Counted from the stretch's first letter, positions 1 to 9,576 are shown. The stretch is DNA of 64,000 nt from Candidatus Physcousia equi (GCA_018065005.1 JAGHUD010000017.1:53729-117728); one strand, 5' to 3'. Notes: a model not told the origin generated them from the sequence alone. Numbers and translations: made by a program.

Positions 1-654
1 TACAAGGACAGCGATCAGGAACTGATGAACGTGGTGATGACTGCCAACTGGATTGTGGGTCGCGACGCAGAAAAAATGTCGAGCGACGAAGAGGACGATA
101 AAGCCTTCTACGTTTACCCCTCAGGAGCACTTGCCGGCAAACTCTACGACGAGACTGCCAACATGGCACAGGGTGCTGGCGGCAAGAAGTATGGCACACT
201 GGATGGCGTGAAGGGCGTGAAGACCGACTTGCTCAAGAGCGAGATTGCAGCCCTCATGGACAACCAAGTGGTGCCTATGGTCTACAGCGAAGGACGCGTG
301 ATGGCCTTCAACAACAACACACTCTACAACGGCGACCTCACCGCCATGAAGGAGTATCCCATCGTGCGCGTTTTTGACTGGGTCAAGAAGGTGCTGATGA
401 ACTTCGTGCACGAGGTGGCACTGGAGAACTGGGACCCCTTCAACTCGCCCAAGAATCTGAAGAGCAAGATTCAAGACTTCCTCAACCAATACAAGGGCTA
501 CGGCAACCTCTTCCAGAACTACGAAATCGGCACTCCCTCACAAGACCCCGAAACGAAGCGCATCACCGTGGACATCAGTCTCACGCCCTTCTATTCTGCC
601 AAGAACTTTGTTATCAAGGTAGCAGCCGACAAAAAGGACAAGAGCGCCGAATAA
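1..654 (+). CDS. tssC: T6SS sheath large subunit TssC (C-terminal part; gene begins upstream of window)
   Basis: Reading frame is open from base 1 (YKDSDQELMNVVMTANWIVG...); C-terminal sheath-type sequence; immediately followed by Hcp genes. Confidence 0.85.
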   Translation, partial: YKDSDQELMNVVMTANWIVGRDAEKMSSDEEDDKAFYVYPSGALAGKLYDETANMAQGAGGKKYGTLDGVKGVKTDLLKSEIAALMDNQVVPMVYSEGRVMAFNNNTLYNGDLTAMKEYPIVRVFDWVKKVLMNFVHEVALENWDPFNSPKNLKSKIQDFLNQYKGYGNLFQNYEIGTPSQDPETKRITVDISLTPFYSAKNFVIKVAADKKDKSAE

Positions 655-737
655 AGTAAAGAGAGAAAAAAACAACATAATTAACCTCGTTCCATGGGGA
701 TATACAAAAAAACCTGGAAACACAAAACTATTGAATT

Positions 738-1130
738 ATGGCAACAACACCTGTAAAATTAGTAGTCCAAGGCTACACGGAGCGCGAAGTGCTCCACGTA
801 ACGTATGAGTTTGATCAGGCTACCGACCGTGATGGCCAGATGACTGGCATTCCTCGCGGAGGAAAAATCAGAATCAAAGTGAAGGCTTTGAACGACGGAA
901 CGCCTGACCTGTTGGCATGGATGATTGAGCCTACTCTCGCCAAAGAGGGCAGCATCGTCTTCAACGAGACAAAAACGGGCAAGGAGATGAAGCAGATTCA
1001 GTTCACTGGTGGATACTGCGTAGAGTTCCACGAACGTTGGGAAGACAAGATGGGACACTACGAGGAGATCACCGTATCTTGCCAGCACATCAAGTTCGGC
1101 AACGTAGAATTCGAAAACAAGTGGGCATAA
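738..1130 (+). CDS. tssD: Hcp-family tube protein (TssD)
   Basis: 130 aa; paralogous to the next ORF (shared REV..V.Y.F.Q.TD..GQMTGIPRGG.I.IKVKALNDG); Bacteroidetes TssD type. Confidence 0.88.
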   Translation: MATTPVKLVVQGYTEREVLHVTYEFDQATDRDGQMTGIPRGGKIRIKVKALNDGTPDLLAWMIEPTLAKEGSIVFNETKTGKEMKQIQFTGGYCVEFHERWEDKMGHYEEITVSCQHIKFGNVEFENKWA

Positions 1131-1193
1131 TGCGCACGTGAGAAGCAACAAAAATATTTTTATTTTTTTTGAACATCAAAACTCATAGATACT

Positions 1194-1592
1194 ATGGCAG
1201 TTAATGTAACTCCTGTTAAATTGGAAATAAAGGACTTTGCTGAGCGCGAAGTCATCATGGTTGACTACAAATTCAGCCAAGAAACAGACATCGAAGGTCA
1301 GATGACAGGTATCCCTCGCGGTGGCGTCATCACCATCAAGGTGAAGGCCCTCAATGATGGCAACAACCAGCTCGTCCAGTGGATGCTGGCAAGCAACGAC
1401 CCCCGCGATATGAAAATCAACTTCTACAACACAGTGGACGGAAAGGCCATGAAGACCTTGGAAGGCACCGGATGCTACTGCACACACTACAAGGAAGACT
1501 GGGAAGAAGGTGTGGGCCACTGCGAAATCATCGAAGTGGTTTGCCAGAAGCTGCAGAACGGCGGTGTCGTGTATGAAAACCCATGGAGCTAA
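1194..1592 (+). CDS. tssD: Hcp-family tube protein (TssD), second paralog
   Basis: 132 aa, strong similarity to the ORF at 738..1130. Confidence 0.88.
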   Translation: MAVNVTPVKLEIKDFAEREVIMVDYKFSQETDIEGQMTGIPRGGVITIKVKALNDGNNQLVQWMLASNDPRDMKINFYNTVDGKAMKTLEGTGCYCTHYKEDWEEGVGHCEIIEVVCQKLQNGGVVYENPWS

Positions 1593-1605
1593 GCCGCATT
1601 AGCTT

Positions 1606-1989
1606 ATGCCGAAATTTGCAGTAATGGGAGCCATGCTGAAGTGCAGCTTCGGCATGGCACCTTCTTCGTTAATGATACTTGACCCCACGAGACCCTGCGT
1701 GCAAGGCAAATTTATTGGCACGATTATGGACAACAAGCCATTCGTCAACATCCTACCCTTTGGCATGTGTCAGTCGATGGCCAATCCGAGTGTGGCATCT
1801 GCCACTGCCGCTGCCATGGGGGTGCTCACGCCCATGCCCTGCACACCCGTCATCGCCGCGCCCTGGATGAATGGGGGAAACGTAAAAATCAAGATGCAAC
1901 CCGCTCTGATGGAAAACAGCAAGTGCATGTGCAACTGGGGCGGATCCATCGAAATCACCAATCCGGGCAACACAACCACCGAAGGCTGA
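1606..1989 (+). CDS. DUF4280 PAAR-like spike-tip protein
   Basis: MGAMLKCSFGMAPSSLMILDP...P.VNILPFGMCQS..NP.VA.AT.AAMGVLTPMPCTPVIAAPW plus conserved Cys; position next to Hcp/VgrG. Confidence 0.8.
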   Translation: MPKFAVMGAMLKCSFGMAPSSLMILDPTRPCVQGKFIGTIMDNKPFVNILPFGMCQSMANPSVASATAAAMGVLTPMPCTPVIAAPWMNGGNVKIKMQPALMENSKCMCNWGGSIEITNPGNTTTEG

Positions 1990-2017
1990 CGGTTGCTCAC
2001 AATTCAAAACATGTCTC

Positions 2018-2437
2018 ATGGCATACTACGTGGTTCTCAAAATACACGAACTCAACGGCCCTACGGTCAACTACCCCGTAACGGCGTTCCACAGCAACTA
2101 TGGGCGTTCCTACAACGCCATGACACCCTACTCGTCGGCACGATGCCAAGGCATAGAGGTGACGCTGCAATTTCCTCTGGCGAGCCTCTCGCTACTCACC
2201 GATTGGTATATCAGCAACAGCAAGCTGTCGGGCTCTCTTGACGTGTGCGACACAGACTACAAAGACCTGCACGGAAAGAGCAAACCCTTCACGTCGCTGC
2301 GTGTGATTGCCGAATTTCAGAATGCACGGTGCTTTTATATGGCAGAAAACTACGACAACAACAAGAGGCGACAAATGACACTGCGCTTCGACGCTGAAAC
2401 GGTAAAAACAAACTCCATCGTTTTCTCTCACCTTTAA
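2018..2437 (+). CDS. Hcp/tube-like T6SS protein
   Basis: 139 aa beta-rich, located between PAAR-like and VgrG genes; tube-fold assignment is inferred. Confidence 0.5.
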   Translation: MAYYVVLKIHELNGPTVNYPVTAFHSNYGRSYNAMTPYSSARCQGIEVTLQFPLASLSLLTDWYISNSKLSGSLDVCDTDYKDLHGKSKPFTSLRVIAEFQNARCFYMAENYDNNKRRQMTLRFDAETVKTNSIVFSHL

Positions 2438-2461
2438 CTCAAAGGAGAATTTGGCTTCATT

Positions 2462-2968
2462 ATGGCAACAACGGCTCATCTGATACTTGGAAATATTGAG
2501 GACGCACAGTTTGTGTTCTCAGAAAAAATGGTGTTCCGCATCGAGCACCTCGACCAGCACATGGAACGCAGCCGCACGGACGCTGGCATACAATACGGTC
2601 CCACACACAACGCGCTGCTGAAAATTGAGCTGTTCATCCGTCCCGACACCAACAGTCTCACCATCGACAAGAACCTGCATATTTTCTTCGAACGACTCAA
2701 GAGCGAAGAGGACTTCTACTATTCCATCCTCTACAACATGACACTCGTGGAAAACCCAACAACAGGATGCACAGCGATTGGCAGCTATGAAAATGGAATC
2801 GTGGCTAAGGGCTACATCATCGGAGTAGAGGAAATCTACGCGGAGGGGGAACAAAGCGTGCAGTCGGCACTCGACAGTGAACACCTGTCCATTCTGATAC
2901 AACTCACCCAGGTCAGTTTCCTCACAAATCAGGAACAGACGAACAAAACCATCCGTATCTTCGCCTAA
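2462..2968 (+). CDS. Hcp/tube-like or spike-adaptor T6SS protein
   Basis: 168 aa beta-rich protein directly upstream of VgrG (6 bp gap). Confidence 0.5.
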   Translation: MATTAHLILGNIEDAQFVFSEKMVFRIEHLDQHMERSRTDAGIQYGPTHNALLKIELFIRPDTNSLTIDKNLHIFFERLKSEEDFYYSILYNMTLVENPTTGCTAIGSYENGIVAKGYIIGVEEIYAEGEQSVQSALDSEHLSILIQLTQVSFLTNQEQTNKTIRIFA

Positions 2969-2974
2969 AGGACT

Positions 2975-5900
2975 ATGATCAACACCATACAGCTCTTCTT
3001 CGATGCGAAAAGTTCCGATGCAACAACGACCCCCGTCGTCATAGCCAACAAACGCACGGACAGCATCATCCAGATAGACAACGTCAATCTGTTGGCACAC
3101 ATCGCTTCGTTGCAATACAACAAAGAACTCTATGCGCCGTGTCGCATCGAGGCTGACATCGTGCTGCTCAGTCAAGGCACGGCATCGCAGGACGGGACAA
3201 CACGCAAACTGCCCAGTGTGACGGAGCTGCGCAACTTCTTCGACGGGCGAACGGTGACGTTCTGTCTGACGGAGATGACGACAGAAGCATTGCCGGACGC
3301 AACGAAAGACGTCGCCACAGATGCAACAAAAGGCGTGACCACCACTGACACAAAACCAACAGCCTCCATCGGAAAGAACTTTCAGGTGTTCAACCTCGTG
3401 CCGCGCATCACAAGAGCAGGAGGCAGCCAGGTGTGCTATGTGCATCTCACCCTCTTCAGCATGGACTATTTGCTCACGCTTGAGAAGTACTGCCACACCT
3501 ACACCGGACAAAAATTGGGAGCGCACATCCTCACCGACAAGATGTCGAAGACGACAGGATTGGGGTCGTCCATGCTCGCCTACAGTGCCGACCAATTGGT
3601 CATCACTAAGTACTGCCCCGACACCGCGGGAAGTTGGAAGGAGTTCCGACACCCTTATTTGGTGCAGTACAACGAGTCGTTCTATGACTTCCTGGCACGC
3701 ACCTGCAACCGCTGTGGCGAATTTCTCTTCTTTGAAGATGGCAAGCTCACACTCGGTCTGCCCGATAATGTGCACAAGACAACACAGGTGAACGACAATG
3801 GCACGTCCAGCGAGATGTCCTACTATACCATCGACCCAGATCTCGTTCTCTCCATCAGCTACCCCATTCTATTGGGAACTGAAAAGTTTGCAGATGGGAC
3901 ATACTATGACTACATGGCACACGACACCAACACCTATTCCAAAGGCGACGAGTATGACTGGAACATGGCGGGCGACGAATACTTTGAAGAGCTGAACACA
4001 GATGGACCAGACACGTTTCTGTGGGGTGAATTTGCGTGGGGCGCCAAGGTTAAGGCCATCATCAACAACTTGCCCATGTCGATGACCAATCTGCGCGCCT
4101 GGAGTCAGTCTATCTCGAAAGTCGTGACCGACCTGGGGTTGATTGCCACCAAGGAGAGCTTGGCGGCAAAGTACTGCAACGACGACTTCAAGAAGGCGGT
4201 GGTCGAGTCAGAAGCAGCAGGCAAGAACAGCGACTACTATGACGAATCTGAGCAGAAGCAGAGCAACAAGATGTATCAGTTTGCCAGCCTGCCCCCCGAC
4301 AACACGTCCTACATCAGCAACACCACCTACAAGAATCTTTCTTCACTCCTCTTCCAGTTCGTACGGGGCAAACAGAATGAGGCAGCGCAGTCTGCCATCG
4401 AATTGGAACTGATGGTGACACCAGAGCTCGCCGACTTGCGATTGGGCGAGCGCATCTGTTTGGACAACAACACCTATGTCATCATCCAAGTCAGGGGCAG
4501 CTTCTGCCAGACACACGAAGGCGTGACCGAATCGCTGCAGCTGCTTGCCATCCCCTACTCCGACCACCTCATCGTGCCGCCTGCCTATAAACTGGCTGAC
4601 CCTCCGAAGGCATCGGCACAGCCTGCCTTTGTGGTGGACAATGCCGACCCTCAATATATGGGACGCGTGCGCATCAAGTTTCCATGGCAAGGTAAAGAGG
4701 AAAAGGCATCGCCATGGGTGCGCATGGCCATGCCTATGGCTTCGAAGAAGGGAGGCTTTTTTGCACGTCCGGAGAAGGGCGACGAGGTGTTGGTGGACTT
4801 CCGAAATGGCGACATGCAGCACCCTGTGGTCATCGGTGCGCTCTATCGGGGCGACACCCCTACGCCCCATCTCTATAAGTACTCGTATGGCAGAATGGCC
4901 AGCACGAAGTGGCAGAACAACTGCGGCCAGCAGATTATTTTGGAAAACGGAAAACCCCAGGATTTGGTTCTTTCCTTCTTCCCCTCGCTGAGCTATGTGG
5001 CAGGAATGTTCCCTGGAAGCTGGGTCAGCACAGCTTTCGACTCCACGATTGGTTGTGTGAACGTCGCGAAGGAGATGTTGTCGAAACTGTCGGGCGGCAT
5101 CACGCTGAGCGACTGCTTCGGATTGACTTCCATCACGACCAACACAGCCAAGCGCAGCGTCATCATCGACTCGATGATGGGCCAGGTGACCATCAGTGCC
5201 ATGACGGGCATCAACATCAGTGCACCGCATGGAGATGTCACCATCGAAGGCAAGAATGTGACCATCAAGGCACTCAACAATGTGAAGATTGAGTCGGGCG
5301 TTGCCATCAAGAATGAGATTCAAAAATTTGCGTTCGAAAAGAAAGTGGGCGCACTCAGCAAAGCTGCGGTGTTTGGAGCCGGTGTGTTGGGCGGTGCTGC
5401 TAGCACGATCATTGAGAAGGTGAACACCTTTGTGGACATGAAACTCATACGCTGCTTCTGGGAGATTTATCTCGACCCGAAAGAAGGTACCCTGCTGCTC
5501 AAGTCGCATCGCTACCTGCAGATGGAAGCGGGCAAGGGCAAGACGTCCGACACGTCGACGGGTTTCCTCAGCGCCATGGAGAACGACCCCGTCATGGAGC
5601 TTACTGTTGCCCTCAAACTCATCAGCAAACGCATACGTAGCGAGTTCCGCACGGCATACGCTCAATACAAAAAGATCTGTGAGAAAGCCATCAATCTGAA
5701 AATGCTCATCGCGGATGCTCTTGCTTACGACGTCACTCCCAGCTGCCACGATGGCAGTGAGAATTTGACTGCGTGCGTGAAGAAGGTGCTCAAGAAGATC
5801 TACAAAGAGAACAAATATTCGGTAAGCTTCAAGTTTGGCGACAAGGAATATGCCAATGCAAAAAAGTTCATTTCCAGCAAAGAGGGCAAGAACGTGGTTA

Positions 5901-6667
5901 GTCCTAGCCATACTCAACTGAAAAATTGGCACAAGACCTATGAGACCACACTCGAAGAACTGTATGCGTTGGTGCGTGCGCTGCCGCTCAGCCAGAGTCC
6001 CAAGGCTCTCATTCGCAAATTCTACATATCGAAAAACGAAGACTTCTTCGCCCTAAGCGCCGGAACTGGATTCATCCCAGAGTCCGTGCGTGCAAAATAC
6101 CGCAAAACGCTGGGGGATCTCCTGGAGGACCACTTCAAGAAGATTCACATCTTGCCTGACGACGACGACTTCAGTTTCTATGGCGCGGTCACAGAGAAGG
6201 ACATCACAAACACCGTCAACGAGGTCACACGCCGTGCCTACTTTAGGTTGATTGATGCGGTGGACTTTGTCGACTCTGACCAAATCTACGGGGAAGACTC
6301 TGCCATCAAGAACAACATTTGGGCAAGTTATGTCGGGAGCCTCTACTTGTCGGAAGGCAAAAGGCCTGGTGCCACGGACATTTTCGACCTGGGCAAGGCT
6401 GTGGGTGGATTCAAGAAGAACAGCAAATTCTGGAACCACAACAACGAGGCAACACGATGGACACCCGAGCAGACGGGACGCATCATGATGTCGGACAACC
6501 CCCGAAGCACACTCGTGCTCAGCGACGATGGGGTGTGGGAGCGCAAGGAGAACGGCATGGCTGCTATCAAAGCCATCCTTGAAGCTGCTCCGCAATTAGC
6601 TGATGTGGTCGCGCCCGACGAAGACGAGAACGAGGACGGAAATGAAGAAGTCATCGGAGAGGAGTGA
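2975..6667 (+). CDS. vgrG: VgrG/TssI spike protein with ~470-aa C-terminal extension
   Basis: gp27-like N-terminus, gp5 OB-fold (DPQYMGRVRIKFPWQG...SPWVRMAMPMASKKGGFFARPEKGDEVLVDFRNGDMQHPVVIGALY), beta-helix-like VTISAMTGINISAPHGDVTIEGKNVTIKALNNVKIESG, then a helical extension. Confidence 0.9.
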   Translation: MINTIQLFFDAKSSDATTTPVVIANKRTDSIIQIDNVNLLAHIASLQYNKELYAPCRIEADIVLLSQGTASQDGTTRKLPSVTELRNFFDGRTVTFCLTEMTTEALPDATKDVATDATKGVTTTDTKPTASIGKNFQVFNLVPRITRAGGSQVCYVHLTLFSMDYLLTLEKYCHTYTGQKLGAHILTDKMSKTTGLGSSMLAYSADQLVITKYCPDTAGSWKEFRHPYLVQYNESFYDFLARTCNRCGEFLFFEDGKLTLGLPDNVHKTTQVNDNGTSSEMSYYTIDPDLVLSISYPILLGTEKFADGTYYDYMAHDTNTYSKGDEYDWNMAGDEYFEELNTDGPDTFLWGEFAWGAKVKAIINNLPMSMTNLRAWSQSISKVVTDLGLIATKESLAAKYCNDDFKKAVVESEAAGKNSDYYDESEQKQSNKMYQFASLPPDNTSYISNTTYKNLSSLLFQFVRGKQNEAAQSAIELELMVTPELADLRLGERICLDNNTYVIIQVRGSFCQTHEGVTESLQLLAIPYSDHLIVPPAYKLADPPKASAQPAFVVDNADPQYMGRVRIKFPWQGKEEKASPWVRMAMPMASKKGGFFARPEKGDEVLVDFRNGDMQHPVVIGALYRGDTPTPHLYKYSYGRMASTKWQNNCGQQIILENGKPQDLVLSFFPSLSYVAGMFPGSWVSTAFDSTIGCVNVAKEMLSKLSGGITLSDCFGLTSITTNTAKRSVIIDSMMGQVTISAMTGINISAPHGDVTIEGKNVTIKALNNVKIESGVAIKNEIQKFAFEKKVGALSKAAVFGAGVLGGAASTIIEKVNTFVDMKLIRCFWEIYLDPKEGTLLLKSHRYLQMEAGKGKTSDTSTGFLSAMENDPVMELTVALKLISKRIRSEFRTAYAQYKKICEKAINLKMLIADALAYDVTPSCHDGSENLTACVKKVLKKIYKENKYSVSFKFGDKEYANAKKFISSKEGKNVVSPSHTQLKNWHKTYETTLEELYALVRALPLSQSPKALIRKFYISKNEDFFALSAGTGFIPESVRAKYRKTLGDLLEDHFKKIHILPDDDDFSFYGAVTEKDITNTVNEVTRRAYFRLIDAVDFVDSDQIYGEDSAIKNNIWASYVGSLYLSEGKRPGATDIFDLGKAVGGFKKNSKFWNHNNEATRWTPEQTGRIMMSDNPRSTLVLSDDGVWERKENGMAAIKAILEAAPQLADVVAPDEDENEDGNEEVIGEE

Positions 6668-6761
6668 AAAAAAACACTGAAAAGAAAACAAAGAAAGAAA
6701 ACGAAGAAAGAAAACGAAGAAACTGTTTTTTTTATCCGACAACCCCACATAGCACAATACT

Positions 6762-8543
6762 ATGGAATACGTTTTTGACGAGTGGAAAGAAACGCTCGAG
6801 AACTATGAAAAGAGCATCAACAAGACGCTGGGCGAGATGCGGCAGTGCAGAGCTGACGTTCAACGCATGAAAACCGAAATCCTCAATGCGGTGGCGAAGG
6901 GCTACTATCGCCGCGACGAGGAGCGCATCGTGCTCTCGGCACCCGAAATCATCATCGGCGACGTAGACAAGGATGGCAATCTCTGGATGAATGGAGAGCA
7001 TTCGAGGGTGATCATTCGCAGCAATGACATCAGCATCGAGGGTGTTGCCAGCACGATTGCCGATGACGCACATGCCGACTTGGGCAGCATCACATGCCGA
7101 GCTGGAAGCATTAAGCATCTGGCGGTCGACCCAGGACCTGCTGGCAACGAAAACGTGGTGTTCCCGGGCAAGTCGGAAGTAGTGACGCTGGCAAAGGGTG
7201 TTAAGATTTCTACCATCGACAACGACTGGGTGCTCCCCAACCACAGTACGTCTGCTCACCCTGGCGTTGCCATCCACTCTTGTGGCACACTGAACATTGA
7301 CTCATCGGTTCCCAACAAGTCTCTCAAGGGCTCTCTCGAGGAACTGAAAAATGCGCAAGAGCATGTCATCGACAACATCAACCAGGACCGAACGATAGAA
7401 CAGCAGAAAAAGGTTGTGGACGATTGCATCAGTCAGCTCAAGGCACTTTATGAGAATGCACAGAAGCTCCAAGGCAAGGCTTTGGAAGATGTGCGCACGA
7501 ACAGCATGGAGATTCTGGACCTCAGAAACAAGATTGAGCAACTCTTGCCCTCCCTACATGCTGGGGTGACGGACTACGTGAACACGCTGGCGGAGGTTGC
7601 CAACGCCAATCGAGAGATGAAAGACATCGATCGAGTCCTCACATCACTTCCAGATGAAAGCAAATACAACCAGGAGTCGACGGACGCCTCGCTCTTGCTG
7701 AATGCCGAGCACATCTCTTTGACCACACACGACGGAGAGAACAAGTTCAGAGACACGAAAGAGGCGGGCGTGGAATGCAATGCACGCTCCATTGTTTTCA
7801 CGTCGAAAAACAAAGACAAGCTGACCGAAGAAGGACTCATCTCACTCACGGCAAAGAACATCGACCTCATGGCTGTCGAGAAAACGGTGGCGAAAGATAA
7901 AACCACCATGCAGCCCGTGGGTAATATACGAATGCAGACGAAGGAGATGGAAATCAGTTCCAACGAGTATAGCTTGACCGAGAAGGACGACAAACCAGAG
8001 CCACCCACCATGACGAAGCAGACAGAGGGCAGCAAGCTGGTCATCTGCATGCCAAGCACAGAGATTGCTTCTCACAGCGAAAAGGGAGAGGCAACAGGAA
8101 AGGTGGTGCTGAATGCCAAGGACGTACAAATCATGTCGACGAAAAAGAAACAAAACAAAAAGGAGGGAGAAGCTGATCAGCCAGAAGAACTCATGACGGG
8201 GGGCAAGATTGCCATGATCTCAGAGAACGTGCTGCTCGGAGGCACCAAAGAGAACAAGCAGACGGCAAAGACCATCACTGCAGACACAGAGACGCTCACG
8301 CTGAATGCCGACAAGACGATGACGATGAATGTGAAAGAAAACAAATCGCAAGTATCACTCGACGAAAAGGGCATCAAACTCTCTGGAGATAACAATAACA
8401 TCAGCGGAGGCAGTGAATTGACTGTCGACCAGAAAACGACATTCTCGAAGGACGTAAATGGACAGAAGGCGGAATTCAAGAGTGTCAATGGAACGAACTG
8501 CTTACTTGGTCCGAACACAAACGACAGGAAACCTGGCTTCTAA
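6762..8543 (+). CDS. T6SS-associated protein with coiled-coil N-terminus and repeated beta-strand (gp5/VgrG-needle-like) segments
   Basis: 593 aa; many ISLTAKNIDLMAV / KVVLNAKDVQIMS / ETLTLNADKTMTMNV-type repeats resembling VgrG beta-helix strands; in T6SS operon. Confidence 0.5.
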   Translation: MEYVFDEWKETLENYEKSINKTLGEMRQCRADVQRMKTEILNAVAKGYYRRDEERIVLSAPEIIIGDVDKDGNLWMNGEHSRVIIRSNDISIEGVASTIADDAHADLGSITCRAGSIKHLAVDPGPAGNENVVFPGKSEVVTLAKGVKISTIDNDWVLPNHSTSAHPGVAIHSCGTLNIDSSVPNKSLKGSLEELKNAQEHVIDNINQDRTIEQQKKVVDDCISQLKALYENAQKLQGKALEDVRTNSMEILDLRNKIEQLLPSLHAGVTDYVNTLAEVANANREMKDIDRVLTSLPDESKYNQESTDASLLLNAEHISLTTHDGENKFRDTKEAGVECNARSIVFTSKNKDKLTEEGLISLTAKNIDLMAVEKTVAKDKTTMQPVGNIRMQTKEMEISSNEYSLTEKDDKPEPPTMTKQTEGSKLVICMPSTEIASHSEKGEATGKVVLNAKDVQIMSTKKKQNKKEGEADQPEELMTGGKIAMISENVLLGGTKENKQTAKTITADTETLTLNADKTMTMNVKENKSQVSLDEKGIKLSGDNNNISGGSELTVDQKTTFSKDVNGQKAEFKSVNGTNCLLGPNTNDRKPGF

Positions 8544-8568
8544 CAAAAACTGCAACAGAGGACTTACG

Positions 8569-8719
8569 GCAGCATGACGCGGCGAACAAACTGCAAGATG
8601 CAGTGAACAGACTGCAAGATGCGGTGAACAGACTGCATGACGCGGCGAACAAGCTGCAAGATGCGGTGAGCAGACGACAAGATGCAGTGAGCAGACTGCA
8701 AGATGCGGTGAGCAGGTAG
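8569..8719 (+). repeat. ~21-bp tandem repeat (about 7 imperfect copies of ctgcaagatgcggtgaacaga)
   Basis: Direct reading of intergenic sequence between the 593-aa ORF and the RRF-like gene. Confidence 0.9.
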
Positions 8720-8787
8720 CGTAACGTCTGTCAGAATAAATGCTAACAGATAGAGAAACACATAAAAAACGGACAGAATACGGAATT

Positions 8788-9576
8788 ATGAAAAGCAATG
8801 TCATAGATGCTATACAGAAGATGGAACAGCAATTGGGGCACACCCTGATGCTGTTGAAATTTCGGCTGATGAATCTCTGTGTCAAATCTGAACCCGGTGC
8901 GCTTCTCACCGTCAAGGTGCCAGGAGGAGGTGATGAGGATTTAGATATTGAGAAGGTGTGCAACGTGTCCATCTTAGATGAAGACAGCCTCATCATCGCT
9001 CCTTTTTCCGACAGCGACATGAACAAACTGAGAAAGGCTATTTGGAAGGAACACCCCGAATTTAAACAACGCATCGAAACCATCGACCTCAACGAAGCAC
9101 AAAAACAGGCTGATGAGCTAAAAAATGAAACGACGCCACAGGAACAAGAACGCATGAAGATGCCAGAAACGCCTATCCCGAGCGTGGTGAAGAACGAGCA
9201 AGCGGACAACTTGCTGAAGTTGCTCATCCTGACGGTGCCCGCCGTGGATGACGACCGAAAAAAGATACTGACGGATAGCGTGGACGCATTGGTGGATGCC
9301 TGCAACCTACGCATGACAGCGCGCATCGACAAGGCGAAAGTTGAGATTGCAAAGTTTCTCGTTGGGCAGGCCGACGATGAAATAAAAGAAGCCAACGACA
9401 AAGTGGAAGAAGCGGCAAAGCTCTACCAAGACGCAGTGAAAGAATCAGAAGAAACAAAGATTAAGGAAATAGAAGAAGCCTATAAACGCTACTTGGAGAA
9501 ACACGCCAAAGAGGGCGGATTCGACACTTCAGAAGGCGGAGAGGAGAGTGCTTTCAGCATGACATTTGATGAATGA
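8788..9576 (+). CDS. Ribosome recycling factor (RRF/Frr)-like protein with internal insertion
   Basis: Motif order matches RRF: N-term helix, IEKVCNVSILDEDSLIIAPFSDSDMNKLRKAI (cf. RRF LxxLAxVxVxDxRTLxIxxFDxSxxxxIEKAI), LILTVPAVDDDRKKILTDSVDALVDACNLRMTARIDKAKVEI (cf. RRF IRVPLPPLTEERRKDLxKxVxxxxEQARVAVRNVRRDAN), C-terminal long helix. Start could be 8740 or 8788. Confidence 0.6.
   Translation: MKSNVIDAIQKMEQQLGHTLMLLKFRLMNLCVKSEPGALLTVKVPGGGDEDLDIEKVCNVSILDEDSLIIAPFSDSDMNKLRKAIWKEHPEFKQRIETIDLNEAQKQADELKNETTPQEQERMKMPETPIPSVVKNEQADNLLKLLILTVPAVDDDRKKILTDSVDALVDACNLRMTARIDKAKVEIAKFLVGQADDEIKEANDKVEEAAKLYQDAVKESEETKIKEIEEAYKRYLEKHAKEGGFDTSEGGEESAFSMTFDE

Noticed and set aside
4343-5932. 529-aa antisense ORF inside VgrG (also 2519..3775)
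   Set aside because: Opposite a recognisable VgrG; composition and lack of motifs indicate spurious antisense frames.
6664-6870. Lys-rich 68-aa ORF MKKNTEKKTKKENEE...
   Set aside because: Overlaps the purine-rich VgrG-593aa spacer and the start of the next gene in another frame; no support.
8569-8719. CRISPR-like array
   Set aside because: Repeats are contiguous 21-bp units without unique spacers; no cas genes nearby.
8502-9401. 299-aa reverse ORF with CSPHLAVCSLHLAV repeats
   Set aside because: It is simply the antisense of the 21-bp tandem repeat and the RRF-like gene.
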